Both the position numbers and the translations under genes were made by a program. This document shows, piece by piece, positions 36,518-48,429 of a DNA stretch of 64,000 bases. The DNA is from Terebella lapidaria (Eukaryota > Annelida > Polychaeta > Terebellida > Terebellidae): NCBI GenBank assembly GCA_949152475.1, contig OX424561.1:9114001-9178000 (forward strand), given 5' to 3'. The notes under the pieces were generated by a model that was not told where the DNA came from, made no database searches, and saw nothing but the letters and a program-made list of their open reading frames with translations. Positions within the stretch are counted from its first letter, which is position 1. Every line of letters begins with the position of its first letter.

Positions 36518-36523
36518 TTTATT
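36518..36523 (-). terminator. Candidate polyA signal of the I-kappa-B-like gene
   Basis: AATAAA on the minus strand about 2.0 kb downstream of the stop codon. The intervening sequence lacks strong repeats, consistent with a long 3' UTR. Confidence 0.35.
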
Positions 36524-38522
36524 GGACACTGCTTAATATGTTAAATTCTCATTTCAAATACATAGATGAATACAATGTAAAGCCAAAGATGTACTTCAGA
36601 ATTTTTGTACTCTACCATAACTCACATGTATCACTAAGGTTCTAACCGCTGCTCACAATAATGTGAATAACGTATGGTATACAAAATCCTCATCGACTCA
36701 TTATAACAATCATACCTATTGTTTTTCTTCACAAATCACCTTGAAAGTACAATAAACCTGACACTTATGAGTGCATGTACACTGAATAATTCATTCAATT
36801 GAACAGATTACTATTAACAAGGAGAAAATCACAAGTCAGCTGAAGTAAAATGATGGTCCCCACATAAATAGTTCACAACAGTTTTCCTAAAATCAGGAAT
36901 ACTTAACGTAATCCATATTAGCAAGACATCATTCTCACTCCCACCAACGTCCACAATCAACCATATCCATGGAACTTCCTACTTTTGTGTTGCAGAACTT
37001 GCGTAACAAACTCACTAGGAGGGTTCAATACAATACACAAAGGTCTGTTGCAGTTTCCCCGAGAGTTGGACACCCCCAGCCCCTCGCCTCCCCCCGCGGA
37101 ATGAACAGTCAGGCATTACTGATGGTCTCGGCAACCCCTTGGCTCACAGTGCGGGATGAGACGGACAAGGCCAGCAGTGACCAACACTCAAGGAAACTAC
37201 AACTGCTGTTGTACATTGTACTCAACAATTACATGCATGTTGAAGCTACAAAAAAAGACATGTATCTGTGCCAAAATTGAAAGCAAAGGCTGCAAACAGT
37301 GTCCCCATGCTTGTTGAGAAAAGTATTCCACACTGGAGAAATCGACAGGAAAAAAATCGACGAGAGTTTTCGTGAACCCTCTACTTTGGACACTACACTA
37401 CCGACAAACAGGAAACACAAAATCGTATTGCCTTGAAGTAGCGTAAACGTCCAGTGAGAGATTTCAAGAAAACACTCTCGTTTGTTTTACTGAATATTTC
37501 ACTAAGGGAACACTTTTCCAACAAACAAGGAGTATTATTTGCAATCAGTGCTACCAATTTCGCCAGAGATATATTTATTCCTGCAGTTTCACAGGACTTG
37601 TGCAATTTTTGGAACAAATACTCAATAAACATGCACTCTGTGTCTTATTTTGTGTAAAATTACTTCATGAAAACATAGTCTGTATAATTTCATTAGCACA
37701 ACACATGAAAAGGTGTACTTGTTACATCAAAAAATTTTAAATTGAACAGTTGTAACTTTTGTGACCATGATATCAACGTTGAATACAAAACTTTCACAAA
37801 GGCCTGGCCACTGGATAATTCTAATTTCTCCAGTCTCTCCGACTGCCACCTTCACATCCATGGCCCAGTCAGGCGTAGGACAGAGAGCTGTATCAACACG
37901 ATCCAGCAAAGCCCTAGCTCGACCGACCAAGGACATACCGATAGACAGTCAGTCTCGCTACCTTGGGGCCTGACACAAACAGGCTCTCTTGTTCAAGAAA
38001 TACAAAATGTGACCCACCCCACTACACTATCATTGCCCCTGTGTCCAGGCATGTGTAAAAGCTTCATATTCCCACAGCTTGATCCAGGATAATCAAAGTT
38101 ATGTGTTACTTCTCCAATTGTTGCTACATTACTTCAGTGATCTAAATCATTTGTTCACATCATTTACACACAACTTGTGGCAGCGGTTGACAAATGTCTA
38201 TGACTCGAGAGAACAAGAATGCTAAAGTATATTTTTAGCATAAAACCAGTTTACATTCTTCGTGATGAATACATTTAGGATAAGGAGAATAACATGAAGC
38301 ATAATTATCCACTATCCAAGTATAACCAGAGCCCCTTGTCCATACTGAGGCTGACCATATGCTTGTCCCAGCACCCGGCACGATCCACATGTCGGTGTAA
38401 CACCATCATTAACGACCACCAGTCATCGAGACAGTACATAGCCAACCTCAACAGGACTAGTGTTCTAATGTACACTTGTATGATGGTTGACAAAGCATAT
38501 AGTAAGCTGTACGTGTTGTGTA
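36524..38522 (-). other. Probable 3' UTR of the I-kappa-B-like gene
   Basis: Two kilobases without recognised coding sequence, lying between the stop codon and the next minus-strand polyA hexamer. Short ORFs here lack domain content and appear on both strands. Confidence 0.35.
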
Positions 38523-40928
38523 CTATCCGACACACATTGTGTCATCCATTCCGACATCCTCGTCACCATTCACCTAAAAATAACAAATTAATACGTTTTG
38601 GTTAGAAATTGTTGAAAATTTTAATGCAAAGTACTGAAAATCGTGATTAATTTCAGTCTAAGTCATATACAAGATCAGCTATGCTGACACCCCAAATGTG
38701 AATTTTCTGCAAAACGTGAATATCCGTGAACCGTTAATGATATCGTCGCAAACCGTGATTGAAATATCACACGAAACGTGAACACAGGTTTGCAAGATGT
38801 GCGTTCATGGTTCATGGGATATTTTGGCAGTACCGCGGGTATTCACGTTTTGCGATTCACGGTTTGCAGATGATTTATGATTCGCAGCAGATTCACATTT
38901 GTAGTGTCAACACCTATCAATTTCAGCTATGCAACAAAACAATAATGAAGCAAGATATTCAATATCAGCGACACAGTGTACACACCAAGTCGAGGAACTC
39001 GTTGTGGAGGCTTGCCGTGACCTTGGGGCGGAGCTGGTGTATGATCTGCAGGGCGGCCGGGTGGTAGTGAGCGAGGACGAGAGCGCTGTAGCCGCTGTAA
39101 TCCTCCGCATAGCTGTCAGTTGCCTCCTGCCGCAGCAGGTACTCCACAAGGCGAGCATTTCCATACTCTACGGCCAAGTGCAGCACAGTCTTCCCACCCT
39201 TCAACTCCTGGAAATATGGTCAAAATCAAGTTGTAACACAAATTTCTCAACCTTCTCAACAATCATATCTGGATTTTCATGTTACTTCAAAATGCGTTTT
39301 GTTTCACACATACCTGTACATTGATGTTATGGCCACATTTCACCAAATGTTTCACAATCTCCAGGCTTCCTGCTTTTGCTGCTGTATGCATACACGGTTC
39401 ACCTGCGAGGGAACATCAAGACAAAAAATTTTATTTTCAACGTAACGTTTCAAACAAGCACGTATTTGTTGATATACCAACTCAAGTGGAAAATTGTTCT
39501 TTTATGTTAATGTCTGATACCTTCATAGTTCTTGATATCGCCATTCTGTGGGATCTGATGTCGTTCGATTGAATACTTCAGGTCATCAGCCATCTTCAGT
39601 TCGTACGGCAAGAGAGGATCAGTGAGGACTTTGACGGCTGCTAGGTCGGACTTCTCGCATGCGATGTGTAGAGGTGTGCGTCCGAGACGGTCCTGTACGG
39701 TCAGACTCGCTCCACACACGAGGAGTGCCCGAGCCATCTCCAGCTGTCCTGCCGCCACGGCTAGGTGCAGAGCGGTCTGTCCGCGGTGGTTCTGACAGTC
39801 CAGGTAACACTGGATATACGTGTGCTGGAGTATCATGCCAAAGTCCTCGATCCTCTCAAGTACAACGGCCATATGTAAGGGCCTGTGTGAAAAAAACATC
39901 ATACAAATTAATTACCGATTTATCGCCATAAAGCACTGGCCTAAAATGTATATTCGTAATTCTGTGAAATGGTGAACTTACGTGTCTCCCTCCTCGTTGG
40001 GTGAATATAGCCTGTTCATCGATGTTATCAGGTATTGTTCGAAGGTTACCATTGGATCAGTAACTACAAGAGAAAAAGTTGACAAAGTGACCAATCTGTT
40101 CATAAACCATAAATACAAGTTGTCACCAGAACACAGCAGCATTTAGCATTTGTTCAATAATCATTTACCTTTTTCTTTCTCTTCTGTTATCTGGATCTTC
40201 TCGAAATGATCTTCCAGGTGTGAAGATGCGTGGTTCTGTGAACAGTTCTTGGTGTAGGTTGGAGCTGACGCCAGGACACAATCCGCGTGATTCGCCAGAG
40301 CTCTTTGAGCGAACACCTCCGCCTGAACAGGCTCTGCCCCGTCATGCTCGAGTCTGTTCTGCATGTCTATGTTATTGGGCTCCATTTCGGATGCCCTACT
40401 TCTCACGACCCCACAGACAAAAGTCGTTGTTGTGTTCTCTCCTTTCGAAGATGTGGTTCTTGTTGTAGTTACCTGCAAAGACACATCACTGTATGCTGAA
40501 CAAAAATATTCCAAATATTTGATATTAGTGAAAAGTATTAGAAACAGATATTTGTGATACTGTGTACGATGTACAGGACAATTCCACCGACAATTCCAAT
40601 TTTCCAATTTCGAATCTTATATTTATAGAACAAAAGGTCAGATTACGTTGTTGACCCCGGATCTCTACAGAGCCAATGCTCAGATCAGCCAGGTCGGCTC
40701 GGCAGAGATCCTGGGTCAAAAACGTCATCTGACGTTTTGTTCTATAAATAGAAGCGTCGGGAGGAAAATCTTGGAAATCCCCTAAAAGCCGAATCCCATA
40801 TAGATCTAGTGCTCCTTTAAGTGACTGTTTTGTTCATCACTCAATACTACATTTTTTGTAACAGAAAACCGATTCAATCAGTTCCATTATATCATACATG
40901 TAGTTACCTTAGTATGTGGTATCGTCAT
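38523..40928 (-). CDS. I-kappa-B-like ankyrin-repeat protein (cactus/NFKBIA family)
   Basis: I-kappa-B proteins hold Rel/NF-kappa-B dimers in the cytoplasm or modulate them on DNA. Exons in gene order: 40908-40928, 40169-40472, 39982-40063, 39521-39882, 39314-39402, 38986-39207, 38523-38573; 1131 nt, 376 aa, all phases joining. Residues 1-135 are a Ser/Thr-rich leader. Residues ~136-350 carry six ankyrin repeats: DTPLHMAV, GQTALHLAV, GRTPLHIAC, a loop, EPCMHTAAKAG, GKTVLHLAV and YSALVLAHYHP. This order and the wide gap between repeats 3 and 4 are those of I-kappa-B. The last exon gives a short acidic tail (VNGDEDVGMDD). If its donor at 38985 is not used, the protein instead ends VCTLCR. The leader has no DSGxxS degron, so this may be a Bcl-3/I-kappa-B-zeta-like or otherwise atypical member. 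Start choice is uncertain; an internal Met in exon 2 is the alternative. Confidence 0.85.
38690..38912. repeat. Inverted repeat of AACGTGAAT/CGCAAAACGTGAAT motifs
   Basis: The left arm (AATGTGAATTTTCTGC, AAAACGTGAATA, GCAAACCGTGA) is matched in inverse order by ATTCACGTTTTGC, TCACGGTTTGCAG and GCAGATTCACATT on the right. The length is ~220 bp and it lies in the last intron (38574-38985) of the I-kappa-B-like gene. MITE-like; the ends are not sharply defined. Confidence 0.6.
40621..40749. mobile_element. 129-bp palindromic MITE in intron 1
   Basis: Two ~54-bp arms (40621-40674 and 40695-40749) are reverse complements with about 80-85% match around a 20-bp centre. Both ends read (T)ATTTATAGAACAAAA. 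It lies between exons 1 and 2 of the I-kappa-B-like gene. The RNA could fold into a long hairpin. The flanking duplication is unclear. Confidence 0.6.
40773..40782 (-). promoter_or_regulatory. Consensus kappa-B site GGGGATTTCC
   Basis: The minus strand reads GGGGATTTCC, an exact fit to GGGRNWYYCC, about 125 bp inside intron 1 of the I-kappa-B-like gene. Auto-induction of I-kappa-B genes through kappa-B sites is well known. Function here is inferred from one site. Confidence 0.45.
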
Positions 40929-41930
40929 TCTGCTGTTCAAAGTCTGAGGTTCGTTCACACGAGTATTTCAATCCTGATCTAAGTTCTTTGCTAAGTGTAT
41001 CACTAGGCCTATCCTATATGCAGTATGCAGGTTAAATAGTTGAACACAATCACATGAAGTTCAACTTTTGTTTTCATCTGTCAATGTCTGCTTGTGGTCA
41101 TTTATATACTAATATAGTGGGGCCATATGTCAAACACAATTGCCTTTCAACAGTTTTCCCATTTAGTATCCCAAGTTTCTCAGTACAACGCAGTTGGTCA
41201 CAAGGAAGTTAGCCTGATGTTATGTCCATGAGACGATGAGACCGTGGTGTTAACTGTCAACTCTGACGGCAAATAATCCGTTTGTGTTTGTTGAGGATCC
41301 CAATCGAATATTATACTAGATTCTATAAACAATTTACTGTGTCATATTCACTGTTTCGTCAATTTTTAGCATGTAATTTATCCCAGAATGTTTCGTGTAT
41401 TTTGTTCCTTACCTTGTTGCGATCTGTTCCGATTTCATCGCTGGAAACTATATGAGTATTTTGTCAGCGGAAAACTGAGCGGAAAATCTTTGGAAAAACC
41501 ATTGGATATTCCGTTAAAAAAACCCTATCGTTCAACGCTCTACGGAGTACGGTGGCTTGTACCTGCCACCGTTTGGTGGGGGCAGATAATACAACCCGTC
41601 ACCTTTTCGTTAAGGCGTGCAAAATAGTTTAGTATAAAGTGTAGTCGTACGACGAGTAGTCGTACAGGGACCAGTGTTCGTATAGTCATTGAACGAATCA
41701 AATTATGGTAGACATGTCATTTTTCATGATCCTCCAGACATAGGCCTAAGGACGAATGGAAGTAAATTGACATGGAAACAAATAATTCCAAATTCATGTA
41801 CCATGACAGCAGCTCAAATGACACATTTCATTGAATGTACGAGCACTGGTCCTAGTACAACTGGTGATCAGGGGCACCTGCTGGCCCAGAATGTCCAAGC
41901 CAGATAGGCGTGGATGGGGGGGGGGGGGGG
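40929..41930. other. Upstream region of the I-kappa-B-like gene
   Basis: Contains the likely promoter and any 5' UTR. AGTCGTAC repeats occur near 41643-41668. The plus-strand ORF at 41388-41627 has no recognisable content. No TATA box or initiator can be assigned. Confidence 0.3.
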
Positions 41931-41939
41931 AGGGGGGGA

Positions 41940-42507
41940 GGGGGTACAAGTGTGAGCACAGAGGAAATGATATGCTGAATATTTTCGTGATCCCGAATTT
42001 GACCTTTGACCTAACTTTCAAGGTCAAACAGGACAAAATGACTAATATCTCGCCTATTATCGACTTTACAGCTTAGGAATCCATTATGAACATATCGGAA
42101 GTGATTTATACTGAATATTGTCATGATCCTGAAATTGACCTTTGACCTCATTTTCAAGATCACAGAACAAAATGGCTAATATCTAGCTCATTATGACTCC
42201 CTAGTTTAGGAATCAATTGTGCACATATTGGAAATGATATATGCTAGATGTTGTCATAACCTTGAACTTTGACCTCATTTTCAAGAACAGAACACAAAAT
42301 GGCTAATATCTCGCGTATTATAAACTTTACAGCTTAGCAATAAATTGTGGACATATGGGGAACGATTTACATGTACACGTATGCTGGATGTTCTCGTGAC
42401 CCTGAAATTGAACAGTGACCTTGATTTCAAGGCCATGGGACAAAATGACTAATAACTAAAATATAAAACATGAATTGTCCGGTAACCTGTCTCAGCCTTT
42501 GGGCTAA
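41940..42507 (+). mobile_element. Family 1 element, truncated copy (three to four units)
   Basis: Three to four ~134-bp units with TGACCTTTGACCT and GACAAAATGGCTAATATCT lead into the family 3' end GTAACCTGTCTCAGCC and terminal GGGCTAA. The 5' end with AGGTTACCGGAC is missing; a poly(G) run precedes it. Confidence 0.65.
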
Positions 42508-43305
42508 TTTTTATTTTCTTTCTCTTTTTGGTTTACGCAGGATAACTTCAGTTTGCCTTTAATAACATATCTCTGCCAATTTTTCACCGCTGGTCAGCAA
42601 TGCTGTGTAGAAGAATCCTTTTGTTTGTGAGCCGGCTCCGAGGTCCGTGAGGTCCGTAAGGATGAAATCAATGTTTCCGGTTTCCGAACGATAACTCATG
42701 AGGTATTTGGGCAATGACTGCGGAACTTTGCATGGAGGTTATACCACCAGGGGAAAAGCCTACATTTATCCATTGAACAATGTTCGACCTAGGGCTCGAA
42801 ATAGTTTTAGCTGGGTCATCCCTGAGGCTTCCTGCATGTCTAGCCAAACGGACGTTATCTTCGGACTCGTGACCCTAGACATACATGTCTGGGGGGGGGG
42901 GGGGGTTAGGGATGAACTTTAACCTTGATCTGAAATGTTTTACCAAGTCGGCATTCTTCATTTTCGTCGATATTTCGGAAACGGTGTGTCGTAGAGCAAA
43001 ACAGACGTTATTTTCAAACTCGTGCCTTAGACAAACATGTCTAAAAGGTATTAGGGATGAACTTCGACCTTGACCTGAATTTTTTGGCCGAGATATGGCA
43101 TATTTTCCATTTTGCACATCTCGGAAACGGTGTGTCGTAGAGCAAAACGGACATTATTTTCGGACTCATGGCTCTAGCTGCATACATGTCTTAGAGGTCT
43201 CATTAGGATCTTGGCCCTTGAGCCATGTTTCTCCTGAGTCAGCTTTTTGCTTTTCCCATGCTTCACACTGAAATTCTTCCAAGGCCTTTAGGCCTTGATG
43301 TCTAG
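42508..43305 (+). mobile_element. Family 2 element, 5'-truncated copy
   Basis: It carries the family-specific CCGAGGTCCGTGAGGTCC segment and two to three ~148-bp units (ATTTCGGAAACGGTGTGTCG, GACGTTATCTTCGGACTCG). Its 3' end is the hairpin CAAGGCCTTTAGGCCTTG followed by ATGTCTAG and T at 43306. A hairpin shortly before CTAG|T is the classical Helitron 3' terminus. Confidence 0.65.
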
Positions 43306-43379
43306 TTATCCATATCTAATTATCCAATTGTTTCGGTAGGTTGACACTTACTAGTAGGCCTAATGCCTCTAGTATCACC

Positions 43380-43990
43380 TCCCCCAGGTACTTGAGTTTT
43401 GTGGTAGATTCATTTCCATAATCCCATGATGATATCTGAGACCAAAGAAAAATAATACCAAATACTTAGAAATGTGAAACAGAAGATACTTTCGGGCGTG
43501 AGATCTGGAGCCCACCCAGGGCCCCCAGTTTGACTATTAAAGAACCCAACTATCCAAGGCCAGAGATCTGAGGCCGAAAAGCAGAATACACTTTTGGGTG
43601 CAGGAGTGGCGGTGGTGCGGGGTGAGATCTTGCCCACGGCCCCAGGAGCCAAATGTTTGTTTGTTTTTTGTCATGTGAGATATTGTCAAATGTGAAGCAG
43701 AAGATACTTTCGGGTGTGGGGTCAAGTGGTATTTTGAGTTTCGTGGTACATTTTGTACTAAGTACTATCTCAGACCATTAGCGAACCGAATTATCTATTA
43801 TTGCTTGACGACATTTGAGACCAAATAGAAACGATGTAAGATATTGTGAAATGTTTAGCAGAAGATACTTCTGCCTAGAGCCCCAGAATCCAAATGCTTT
43901 CCTGAGTTTTATGGTACATTTTATATTCAATCTGACCATTAGAGAACCGATATGTGTCCAAAATTGCATGATGAAATTTCAGACTGGAGA
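43380..43990. repeat. Degenerate ~180-190-bp tandem repeat
   Basis: GCAGAAGATACTTTCGGG-like blocks recur near 43478, 43698 and 43857, each with GAGCCC..GGGCCCC-type and ATTAGAGAACCGAATTA-type segments. A further block lies at ~45288, just beyond the family 2 copy at 43995-45265, so that copy was inserted into this array. Confidence 0.55.
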
Positions 43991-43994
43991 AAAA

Positions 43995-45265
43995 CTAGAC
44001 GTCAAGGCCTAAAGATGCCTTGGAGGCATTTCGGTGTTAGGACTAATTCGTAATATTTAAAACATGTTTGCCACGGGCTCTATGACACATCGTTTGCTAG
44101 ATATTGACGAAAATGAGAAATGTCGAAAAATGCCGACTCGTCAAAAAAATTTCGGGTCAAGGTCAAAGTTCATCCATAAAACCCCTTAGACATGTTTGTC
44201 TAGGGCGACGAGTCTGAAAATAACGTCCGTTCGCTCTACGACGCACCGTTTCCGAGATATCGATGAAAACGAAAAATGCCGACTCGGCAAAAAAATTTCG
44301 GGTCAAGGTCAAAGTTCATCCATAAAACACCTTAGACATGTTTGTCTAGGGCGACGAGTCCAAAAATAACGTACGTTTCGCTCTACGACGCGCCGTTTCC
44401 GAGATATCGACGAAAGAGAAAAATGCCGACTCGGCAAAAAAATTTCGGGTCAAGGTCAAAGTTCATCCATAATACCCCTTAGACATGTTTGTCTAGGGCG
44501 ACGAATCCGAAAATAACGTCCGTTTCGCTCTACGACGTACCGTTTCCGAGATATGGAAGCCTCAAGGATGAGTCAGCAAAAAGTTATTTTGACCTCTTGG
44601 TCAAAGGTCGTTTGACGGATCAATCCCAAAATCGATAGGGTTCTTCCCTGGTGGTATATAAACCTCTATGCAAAGTTCTGAAACTATTGCCTGAATATTT
44701 TTCGAGTTATCGTCCGGAAACCAAGTCTCATAATCGGCCTTGATTTCATCCTCACGGACCTCACGGATCTCGGAGTCGAATCAAAAAAGAAAATACCCCA
44801 TGGACATGTTTGTCTAGGGCGACGAGTCCGAAAATAACGTCTGTTTTGTTCTATGACGCACTGTTTCTGAGATATGCAGGAAGCCTCAAGGATGAATCAG
44901 CAAAGAAATATTTTGACCTCTAGGTCAAAGGTCATTTAACGGATTGTTCCCAAAATCAATAGGGTTCTTCCCTGGTGGTATGTGAACCTCCATGCAGAGT
45001 CCTGCATCTATTGCCTGAATATTTTTCGAGTTATCGTCCGGGAACCAAAAACCTTGATTTCATCCTCACGGACCTCACGGACCTCGGAGCCGGCTCAAAA
45101 AGAATAGGGTTCTTCCACATATTATTTCTGACTATTGGTGAAAATTTGATAAGGATCCATCAAGGCAATCTAAAGTTATCGTCCGGAAACCAAAGCGGCG
45201 GAAGAAGAAAAAAAAAGAAAGAAAAAAAAAATTCTGCTAAAACCATAAATCTACCGAAATGCCTT
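43995..45265 (-). mobile_element. Family 2 Helitron-like element, complete copy
   Basis: It reads on the minus strand. The 3' end at 43995 is CTAG preceded by the hairpin CAAGGC..GCCTTG. The 5' end at ~45265 is AAGGCATTTCGG, the inverse of the GGCATTTCGG next to the 3' hairpin (subterminal inverted repeat). Inside are three to four ~148-bp units with GTTTCCGAGATATCGA and CTTAGACATG, then the CCGTGAGG segment and a pyrimidine tract. Three units carry GGTCAAGGTCAAAGTTCA. No Rep/helicase gene, so it is non-autonomous. Confidence 0.65.
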
Positions 45266-45389
45266 AATTATGAGACTTATTTTGACATGTGAAACAGAAG
45301 ATACTTTCAGGTGTGCATCCATTTAATTCCATGATTAAATTTGAGCTCGAAGAGAAATATCAAATCATGTTAAAAACCTTTTTAAAAAA

Positions 45390-48040
45390 TTAGCCCAAGG
45401 GCTTAGAAAGGTTACCGGACAATATATATTTTAGATATTAGTATTTTGTCCCGTGGCCTTGAAAATAAGGTCATTGGTCAATTCAATGACACAATAATAT
45501 TCGACATATGTAATTTCTAGTATGTCCACAATTGATTCCTAAGCTGTAAAATCAATAATACGCTAGATATTAGCCATTATGTCCTGTGACCTTGAAAATG
45601 AGGTCAAAGGTCGACCTCAAGGTCATAGCACTATTCAGCATATATCATTTCCTATATGTTCATAATTGATTCCTAAGCTGTAAAGTCGATAATAAGCGAG
45701 CTATTAGCCATTTTGTCCTGTGATTTTGAAAATTAGGTCAAAGCTGAAGTTCAGGGTCATGACAATTTTCAGAATATATCATTTTCTATATGTTCACAAT
45801 TGATTGCTAAGCTGTAAAATCGATAAAAAGCGAGATATTAGCCATTTCGTTCTCTGACTTTGAAAATGAGGTCAAAGGTCAAATTCAAGGTCATAGCAAC
45901 GTTCAGAATGTATCATTTCCTACATGTTCACAATTGATTGCTAAGCTGTAAAGTCGATAAAAAGCGAGATATTAGCCATTTTGTCCTGTGATCCTGAAAT
46001 GAGGTCAAATGTCAAATTCAATGTCATGGCAATAATCTGCATATATCATTTCCTATATGTTCATAATTGATTCCTAAGCTGTAAAGTCGATAAGAAGCGA
46101 GATATTAGCCACTTTTCCTGTGACCTTGAAAATGAAGTCAAAATTCAAATTCAAGGTCATTAGAATATTCGGCATATATCATTTCCTATATGTCCACAAT
46201 TGATTCCTAAGCTGTAAAGTCAATAATAAGCGAGATATTAGCCATTTTGTCCGGTGATCCTGAAAATGAGGTCAGAGGTAAAATTCAAGGTCATGATTAT
46301 ATTCAGCATATATCATATCCTATATGTCCACAATTGATCCCTTAGCTAGTAAATCGATAATAAGTGAGATATTAGCCATTTTGTCCTGTGACCTTGAAAA
46401 TGAGGTCAAAGGTCAAAATCAACGCCATCAGAATATTCGGCATAAATCATTTCCTATATGTCCACAATTGATTCCTAAGCTGTAAAGTCGACAATACGCG
46501 AGATATTAGCCATTTTGTGCTCTGACCTTGAAACTGAGGTCAGAGGTCAAATTCGAGGTCACGAGAATATTCAGCATATATCATTTCCTATATGTCCACA
46601 ATTAATCCCTAAGCTGTAAAATCGATAATAAGTGAGATATTAGCCATTTTGTCCTGTGACCTTGAAAATGAGGTCAAAGGTCAAATTCAAGGTTATCAGA
46701 ATATTCAGCATATATCATTTCCTATATGTCCACAATTGATTCCTAAGCTGTAAAGTCGATAATGAACGAGATATTAGCCATTTTGTGCTCTGACCTTGAA
46801 ACCGAGGTCAGAGGTCAACTTCAAGGTCACAAGAATATTCGGCATATATCATTTCCTATATGTCCACAATTGATTCCTAGTCTCTAACCTCAATATTAAG
46901 TGAGATATTAGGCCTAATGTGTCCCGTTATAAAGCATAGGAGAATTCAACATGGCAAAGTCCCATTTGGGCCGGGTTTGGGCCCAAAATGGCCCTTTCCG
47001 AGTGATTCAAAAGCAACGAAATTTATACATGTCAGAGGAGTGCATATGAGGAGTGTTATGCATCAATAAGAAACAAAAGTTACTAAACAGATTTTGAGGA
47101 AACGACCGTCAAAGTCCAAAATTGGCCATTTTTTCACGAAAATGGCCGCTCTGACCTTGAAACCGAGGTCATAGGTCAAATTCAAGGTCTCGAGAATATT
47201 CAGCATATATCATTTCCTATATGTCCACAATTGATTCCTAGTCTCTAATCTCAATATTAAGTGAGATATTAGGCTTAATGTTTAACATGGGAAAGTCCCA
47301 TTTGGGCCGAGTTTGGGCCCAAAATGGCCAACTTCGAGCGATTCAAGTGCAACGAAATTTATACATGTCACAGGGGTACATATGAGGAGTGTTATGCATC
47401 AATAAGAAAAAAAGTTACTGAACAGATTTTGAGTAAACGACCATCAATTCCAAAATTGGCCATTTTTAGACGAAAACGGCCGCTCTGACCTTGAAACCGA
47501 GGTCAGAGGTCAAATTCAAGGTCACGAGAATATTCAGCATATATCATTTCCTATATGTCCACAATTGAATCTTAGTCTCTAATTTCAATTTTAAGTGAGA
47601 TATTAGGCTAAATGTGTCCCATTATAAAGCATAGGAGAATTTAACATGGGAAAGTCCCATTTGGGCCGAGTTTGGGCCCAAAATGGCCCACTTCGAGCGA
47701 TTCAAGGGCAACGAAATTTATACATGTCACAGGGGTACATAGGAGGAGTGTCATGCATCAATAAGAAAAAAAGTTACTGAACAGATTTTGAGAAAACGAC
47801 CGTCAAAGTCCAAAATTGGCCATTTTTCGACGAAAACGGCCGCCATTTTGAAAAAAATGCGAAAATAAAAAAACTAAAAAAAACCTTTCCTGGAAATATT
47901 TTTAGGTATTTTTGTGCAAAATTTCAGAAATATTCGACTGTAAACTTTAATGATAAAAATGTGGACGGACGGACGACGGACGCCGGACGACGGACGCAAC
48001 GCCACGGCAATAGGTTATCGGACCAAAGGTTCGGTAACCT
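45390..48040 (-). mobile_element. Family 1 Helentron-like element, long copy
   Basis: It reads on the minus strand. The 3' end at 45390 is TTAGCCCAAGGGCTTAG next to AGGTTACCGGAC. The 5' end at 48040 has the hairpin AGGTTACCGAAC..GGTCCGATAACCT and a (CCGTCCGTCGT)-rich segment. Eleven tandem ~134-bp units (45430-46910) are followed by three composite ~355-bp units that each add the GGGCCGAGTTTGGGCCC segment. Subterminal inverted repeats, a 3' hairpin, a central minisatellite and T-run targets match Helentron-associated (HINE/pearl-like) elements. No protein-coding capacity. Confidence 0.65.
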
Positions 48041-48429
48041 AAAAAAACCCTGCCCAGCAAGATATCCGCAGATATCCTCTTCTTTCTCACCCACAAAGGC
48101 GGGGGAAGGGGGGGGGGGGGGTGGACTCCCTGGATCGCCCCCTTAAATCCGCCCCCTGAATTCGCAGATTGGACCATGTCTAGATCTATCGTTTTTTTTT
48201 CTAGATCTATCGATGGATTCTATATCTATCGGATTTCTTTCTTCGAATTCTATTGCACAAATTTGCCGCCAACGTTTTACTTTTTTAAGATAACAGATCT
48301 GGAAAACCGTTAGCGCCACCGTACACGTAGCTCACTGGGCACTGCCACCGCCAGAGAGCGCCAGTCGTAAATTCGGGCCCCCTGGCGAACATCAATGACA
48401 CTAATTCTGTAAACAAACGTCATTCAGAA
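48041..48429. promoter_or_regulatory. Upstream region of ATG14
   Basis: Holds a G-run (~48107-48121), a cluster of CTAGATCTATCG-type repeats (48178-48235) and a moderately GC-rich stretch immediately before the ATG. It presumably contains the promoter and 5' UTR. No TATA box at a suitable distance. Confidence 0.35.

Noticed and set aside
41388-41627. 79-aa plus-strand ORF upstream of the I-kappa-B-like gene
   Set aside because: No domain, no splice partners, composition like the surrounding spacer.
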